Assembly: GCA_044238875.1 (NCBI GenBank)
Contig: JBIICM010000094.1
Location: 1-9,751, forward strand
Origin: JAIBAI01 sp044238875
GTDB taxonomy: Bacteria; Bacteroidota; Bacteroidia; M30B66
Direction: 5' to 3'
DNA length: 9,751 nt
The translations under genes were made by a program, and so were the position numbers. Numbering within the stretch: position 1 is the stretch's first letter; each line of letters begins with the position of its first letter. Under the pieces are notes generated by a model. It saw nothing but the letters and a program-made list of their open reading frames with translations, was not told the origin of the DNA and did not search any database. Shown here piece by piece: positions 6,045-9,751 of this stretch.

Positions 6045-7424
6045 TTAAAACGGAAGATTCGCTAAAATATCAGGGAAGAGGCCAAGCAAAAGGGTAAGAA
6101 ATATGCAAAGCATAAGCACAAAATTAAATGCAAAGCCATTGTTTATTTTCTGTACCGGCGGCACATCTGTATTGAATGCAAAAATAACAGGCCTGAAATA
6201 ATAATAAATGCCAACAAGCGACCCAATAACCGCGATCACTGTTACAATGATGAGCCCATTACTGAGCGCATTGGCAAACAGGTAGTACTTGCCGAAAAAT
6301 CCGGCCAGCGGAGGAATACCAGCCAGGGAGAACATGCCGGTAAGCAGCGCAAAAGTGAGCAAAGGATTGTTTTTGGCCAAGCCCTTAAACCGCTCGAGCG
6401 GCACTTCGTTTTCCGTGTCTCCCAGAGAAAGAATCACCGCAAAAACACCAATTGAGGCTACAGCGTATGCTGTTGTGTAATAAAAAATCGCAGGTGCTGA
6501 AAGCTCATTGAGGGCAAGCAGCGGAATCAATAAATACCCGGAATGCGCCACACCAGACCAAGCCACCAATCGTTTGGCCTCATTCTGAAGCAGCGCTGAA
6601 ATATTACCAAAGAGAATTGTCAGGATGCATATTACCCATAATACCCTGTACCAGCCTGATGTATCAATGCCGCTGAAACAGGTATCAAAAAGGCGAAAAA
6701 ATGCCGCAATTCCTGCTATTTTAACCACCGTAGCCATAAAAGTGGTAATCAGCGTTGGCGAACCCTGATAAACATCAGGCGCCCAGAAATGAAAAGGCAC
6801 TGCACCTATTTTAAAGGCAAATCCAATCAGTACCAGCATGATCCCCGTGTGAAATATAAGCGGGAGTGAATTATTGGCGCTTACGTAATCTGAAATGCTT
6901 GCCAGATCAAAACTGTTCACTACCCCAAACAAAAGGGTAATTCCGAACAATAGAATTCCGGAGGCAAACGACCCCATTAAAAAGTATTTAAGCGATGCCT
7001 CATTTGAGGATAAATTGAGACGGCGACTTCCGGCCAGAATGTATAAAGCGATGGAGAGGATTTCAACACCTATGAATAGCATCACAAGGTTCGAGAAGGA
7101 CGTCATCAGCAAAGCGCCGGTAAGCGCAAAAATCATCAGCGCATAAATATCGGCAACCACGCTCCCTTCATTTCTAAAATGCCATGATGCCAGCAAGAGT
7201 ATTAACAGCGTTGAAAAAATGAGCAGTCCGTTAAAAGAAACCGAGTAATTATCACTGAGCATCATGCCGAACCATTCTTTCTGCTGATCCCAGTCGGCTG
7301 CATTCATTACAAACGAAGCCAATACACCGAGAACAGCTACAGGAATAAGCCATGAACGCTTCTGGTAAGCTCCCAGAAAGAGAATCGCAAAGCCAAGTAA
7401 TGCCAGAATAATTAAGGCCGTCAT
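6045..7424 (-). CDS. nuoN: NADH-quinone oxidoreductase subunit N
   Basis: This is an inner-membrane, antiporter-like proton-channel subunit of complex I, with 459 residues (E. coli NuoN has 485). It is hydrophobic throughout, with about 14 membrane helices. The conserved charged residues of the proton path are present: E121 in FIGVEILSIALY, K205 in GFAFKIGAVPFHFW, K235 in TTFMATVVKIAG and K379 in GIPPLAGFFGKYY. The lysine in the last motif, where NuoM has glutamate, is typical of NuoN. The segment FHFWAPDVYQGSPTLITTF is the family signature. The gene begins 4 bases after the nuoM stop and is the last gene of the operon in this window. The gene on its far side is convergent, so transcription probably ends in the 55-base gap. 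Confidence 0.97.
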   Translation of the reverse strand: MTALIILALLGFAILFLGAYQKRSWLIPVAVLGVLASFVMNAADWDQQKEWFGMMLSDNYSVSFNGLLIFSTLLILLLASWHFRNEGSVVADIYALMIFALTGALLMTSFSNLVMLFIGVEILSIALYILAGSRRLNLSSNEASLKYFLMGSFASGILLFGITLLFGVVNSFDLASISDYVSANNSLPLIFHTGIMLVLIGFAFKIGAVPFHFWAPDVYQGSPTLITTFMATVVKIAGIAAFFRLFDTCFSGIDTSGWYRVLWVICILTILFGNISALLQNEAKRLVAWSGVAHSGYLLIPLLALNELSAPAIFYYTTAYAVASIGVFAVILSLGDTENEVPLERFKGLAKNNPLLTFALLTGMFSLAGIPPLAGFFGKYYLFANALSNGLIIVTVIAVIGSLVGIYYYFRPVIFAFNTDVPPVQKINNGFAFNFVLMLCIFLTLLLGLFPDILANLPF

Positions 7425-7428
7425 AATC

Positions 7429-8934
7429 TCAGGGGGTTCCGTGGTAGTTATTAAGATGCCAGATCAGGAATTTCACTGCCTCATCTGATAAGTTGAAGAT
7501 AAACTGAGGGAAAACACCCAGCAGAAATACAAATCCAACCAATGTAAACAAGCCCAGTTTTTCGGTCGGGCGCAAATCGGCAAATGTTTGTCCTTCGGCC
7601 GGCTCACCCAGCATGCTGAGTTTATAGGCCCGTAGCATGTAAACTGCGCAAAGAATGATGGTAAGCCCTCCAATGGCTGCAAACCAGTAGTTGTATTCAT
7701 ACAGGGAAGAAAGCAGCAGAAATTCTCCTACAAATCCGTTTGTTAAAGGCAGAGCGGCTGATGCAAATGAAATAATCATATAAACCGAAGCGAAAACCGG
7801 AGCGAGTTTTCTTACCCCTCCCATTTTGTCGAGTTGGGTAGTTTGCATTCTTTGCTGAAAAATTTCAGCGATAAAAAACAATGCAATCACGTTTACACCA
7901 TGGGCCAGCATTTGAATCAATGCGCCCTGAAAACCGGTCTGCGAAAGTGTAAAAATACCCGCTGCAATAAGACCCACGTGCGCCAGCGAAGACCAGGCAA
8001 ACAGCCTGCGCAGGTCTTTTTGACCGATTGCAATCCATGATCCATAAACGATACCGGCAATACCCATGATCATGATCACATCAGCGTAAGCTGCTGCTGC
8101 ATCCGGAACAATGGGCAACACCCAGCGGATGATGCTGTAGAGCCCCATTTTCAGCATTATACCTGAAAGCAGCATCGTTCCGGTATTGGGAGCGGTGGTA
8201 TATGTTTCAGGCTGCCATGAATGAAAAGGCATTAAGGGTATTTTAATGGCATAGGCCAGCATAAATGCCCAAAAAATCCAGCGCTGAGTTGTTTCGTCAA
8301 GCCTGAGAGCATAAAATGCATCAATGCCAAAACTACCTGATTGAAGGTACAACCAGAGGAGCGCAACAAGCATGAAAAGACTCCCGAGCAGCGTATAAAT
8401 AAAAAACTTAAATGTAACCTTCACCCTGTTGTCTCCTCCCCACAACAATACAATGAAATAAACAGGAATCAGCGCAAGTTCCCAGCATACATAATACAGA
8501 AAGCCATCAAGTGCGGTAAATACTCCCACCAGCGCCGACTGCATGAATAATATCAGGAAGTAAAAAAGCGGGGCATTGCTGATTGTTTTATTCCATGAAG
8601 AAAGCACGATTACCGGCATCAGGAAATTGGTGAGAATCAGCATCAATATGCTGATTCCGTCAATTCCGGCAAAAAAGCGAATACCAAAACTCGGTATCCA
8701 GGATTTGTCAACTACCCCCTGCATATTGGCCAATAGTCCGGAGCGCTGGTAAATATCAAAACCAAAAATAGCAATGCCAGTAATGGTGGCCTGAATCAGG
8801 GTGGCTGCAAATGCAAATTCCCTTGATTTGAGGCGGGGAAAAATCAGGATAAGCAATCCTGCCAACAGCGGGAATGTGATGAGCAGGATTGTCAACTGTT
8901 CTGTAAGTATATTTCCGTTATCGGCTCCCATCAT
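7429..8934 (-). CDS. nuoM: NADH-quinone oxidoreductase subunit M
   Basis: This is the middle antiporter-like proton-pumping subunit of complex I in the inner membrane, with 501 residues (E. coli NuoM has 509) and about 14 membrane helices. The key residues are in place: E152 in YYVCWELALIPVYF (matching E. coli E144), K231 in AYAIKIPLMPFHSW (K234), K262 in GIMLKMGLY (K265) and E404 in NGFVGEFL (E407). The motif FHSWQPETYTTAPNTGT is a NuoM form of the conserved helix 7-8 region; the usual LPDAH/APT wording is changed to QPETYTTAPN. The start codon overlaps the nuoL stop as ATGA at 8934-8931, which suggests translational coupling. A second ATG directly follows the first, so either may be used. 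Confidence 0.97.
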   Translation of the reverse strand: MMGADNGNILTEQLTILLITFPLLAGLLILIFPRLKSREFAFAATLIQATITGIAIFGFDIYQRSGLLANMQGVVDKSWIPSFGIRFFAGIDGISILMLILTNFLMPVIVLSSWNKTISNAPLFYFLILFMQSALVGVFTALDGFLYYVCWELALIPVYFIVLLWGGDNRVKVTFKFFIYTLLGSLFMLVALLWLYLQSGSFGIDAFYALRLDETTQRWIFWAFMLAYAIKIPLMPFHSWQPETYTTAPNTGTMLLSGIMLKMGLYSIIRWVLPIVPDAAAAYADVIMIMGIAGIVYGSWIAIGQKDLRRLFAWSSLAHVGLIAAGIFTLSQTGFQGALIQMLAHGVNVIALFFIAEIFQQRMQTTQLDKMGGVRKLAPVFASVYMIISFASAALPLTNGFVGEFLLLSSLYEYNYWFAAIGGLTIILCAVYMLRAYKLSMLGEPAEGQTFADLRPTEKLGLFTLVGFVFLLGVFPQFIFNLSDEAVKFLIWHLNNYHGTP

Positions 8935-9751
8935 GCCTGATTGAATATAATGCTCATTACCAGAATCAATATTACCCCGATCACCATTGAGAAAATATAA
9001 TACCCCACATTTCCTGTCTGGGCAAAGCGGAACGTTTTACTGCCCAGCAAAAAAGCATGTCCGGTACGATTTACAATTCTGTCGAAAAAGCCTGTTTCAA
9101 AAATTCTTTGTACAAAGCCTGATGCTTTAAAGAAAGGTCCGGCGATGACCCGCTCATATATTTCATCCACATAGTATTTTCTGGAAAGTAACTTTTCGAT
9201 GAAAGGCAATTTATCTTCATCAGCGGCGGGCAAATGTTGATTGCTTTTGTAACGGATGCGTGCGTAAAACACCATCAACAAAACAGCTGCAACAGAAGCC
9301 CCCATCAGCACCCATTCCATAGTATGGGAAACATGCACCGGCTGAATGAGGGCGTCTTCACTCACAAGCTTCGCTCCTGACAACAATGGCGCAAAAAAGT
9401 TTTCGAGCCATTGATTACCTCCAAGCAGTGCAGGAACATTTAACAATCCGGCCATAACTGAACCCGCTGCCAGTATTATCAGCGGAAGGGTCATGCTAAC
9501 CGGACTTTCATGTAAGTGATGCATTTGTTCATCCGTGCCCCTGAATGGCCCGTGAAAGGTAAGATAGAGTAGGCGGAACATATAAAATGCGGTTAATAAC
9601 GCGCCGCCTGCACCGAGTATCCACAAAGCGGGGTGATGTTCATAGGCGGCAAGCAGAATCTGATCTTTCGAGAAAAACCCTGCAAGCGGTGGTATGCCCG
9701 AAATAGCAACCGATCCGATTAGAAATGTGGCATAGGTGACCGGCAGTTTCT
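8931..9751 (-). CDS. nuoL: NADH-quinone oxidoreductase subunit L, C-terminal part
   Basis: The reading frame is open to the window edge and encodes the last 272 residues of NuoL, the distal proton-pumping subunit of complex I. The edge sequence reads KLPVTYATFLIG and then ISGIPPLAGFFSKDQIL. The lysine and aspartate of FFSKD (AAA at 9668-9666, then GAT) match E. coli K399 and D400 at the end of the proton path. After it come membrane helices (FYMFRLLYLTFHG, then MTLPLIILAAGSVMAGLL) and a soluble stretch. The part from LPFIEKLLSRKYYVDEIYERV onward should correspond to the long lateral helix that runs along the membrane arm, ending in a final membrane anchor (IFSMVIGVILILVM). About 244 residues follow the lysine, some 30 more than in E. 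coli. A TTG at 9626 is internal, not a start. The true start lies outside the window. Confidence 0.97.
   Translation of the reverse strand, partial: KLPVTYATFLIGSVAISGIPPLAGFFSKDQILLAAYEHHPALWILGAGGALLTAFYMFRLLYLTFHGPFRGTDEQMHHLHESPVSMTLPLIILAAGSVMAGLLNVPALLGGNQWLENFFAPLLSGAKLVSEDALIQPVHVSHTMEWVLMGASVAAVLLMVFYARIRYKSNQHLPAADEDKLPFIEKLLSRKYYVDEIYERVIAGPFFKASGFVQRIFETGFFDRIVNRTGHAFLLGSKTFRFAQTGNVGYYIFSMVIGVILILVMSIIFNQA

Noticed and set aside
7834..8550. Plus-strand frames of 68 and 69 codons opposite nuoM
   Set aside because: They are antisense to strongly conserved membrane helices, and their basic, Gln/Asn/Lys-rich products are typical of reversed membrane-protein codons.
9624..9626. TTG as a possible start of a 231-residue protein
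   Set aside because: The frame continues upstream through the conserved NuoL motif GIPPLAGFFSKD to the window edge, so this codon is an internal leucine.
1..9751. CRISPR arrays, insertion sequences, tRNA or rRNA genes, prophage or defence genes
   Set aside because: No regularly spaced repeats, transposase motifs, terminal inverted repeats with target duplications, or tRNA-like sequences were seen by eye.

Overview
The window looks like chromosomal DNA of a member of the Bacteroidota. The clearest signs are a C-terminal type IX secretion (Por) sorting domain on a secreted protease, a site-2 protease with the typical Bacteroidota N-terminal sequence, TAnnTTTG-type promoter boxes instead of E. 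coli -10/-35 elements, and starts without obvious Shine-Dalgarno sequences. The exact lineage cannot be fixed from this sequence; a Cytophagales- or Chitinophagales-like organism is a guess.

Layout from left to right. At the left edge (1-62, minus strand) lie the first codons of an NAD(P)-binding epimerase or dehydratase that runs out of the window. Divergent from it is an RseP-type intramembrane zinc protease (151-1473, plus). Next come three minus-strand genes, read right to left: a 236-residue conserved-looking protein of unknown function (4760-4050), a secreted M43 metalloprotease with PKD, jellyroll-like and type IX sorting domains (4022-1893), and a 132-residue protein of unknown function (1908-1510) whose start overlaps the end of the protease gene. 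A 197-base divergent intergenic region with candidate promoters in both directions separates this cluster from a plus-strand OmpA-domain lipoprotein with a long coiled coil (4958-5989). The right 40% of the window, on the minus strand, is the end of a complex I operon: nuoL (partial), nuoM and nuoN, tightly packed (4-base overlap, then 4-base gap).

How the genes relate. NuoL, NuoM and NuoN are the three antiporter-like proton-pumping subunits of NADH:quinone oxidoreductase, and all keep their key charged residues. The other genes mostly concern the cell envelope: RseP cleaves membrane proteins, the OmpA-like lipoprotein probably ties the outer membrane to peptidoglycan, and the M43 enzyme is exported to the cell surface or medium. 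There is no evidence that they form one pathway.

I see no mobile element, CRISPR array, tRNA, rRNA or phage gene, and no convincing undescribed multi-gene system. The items most worth a second look are a terminator-like hairpin embedded in the signal-peptide codons of the M43 protease, the paired promoter boxes just upstream of it, and the two uncharacterised genes flanking it.
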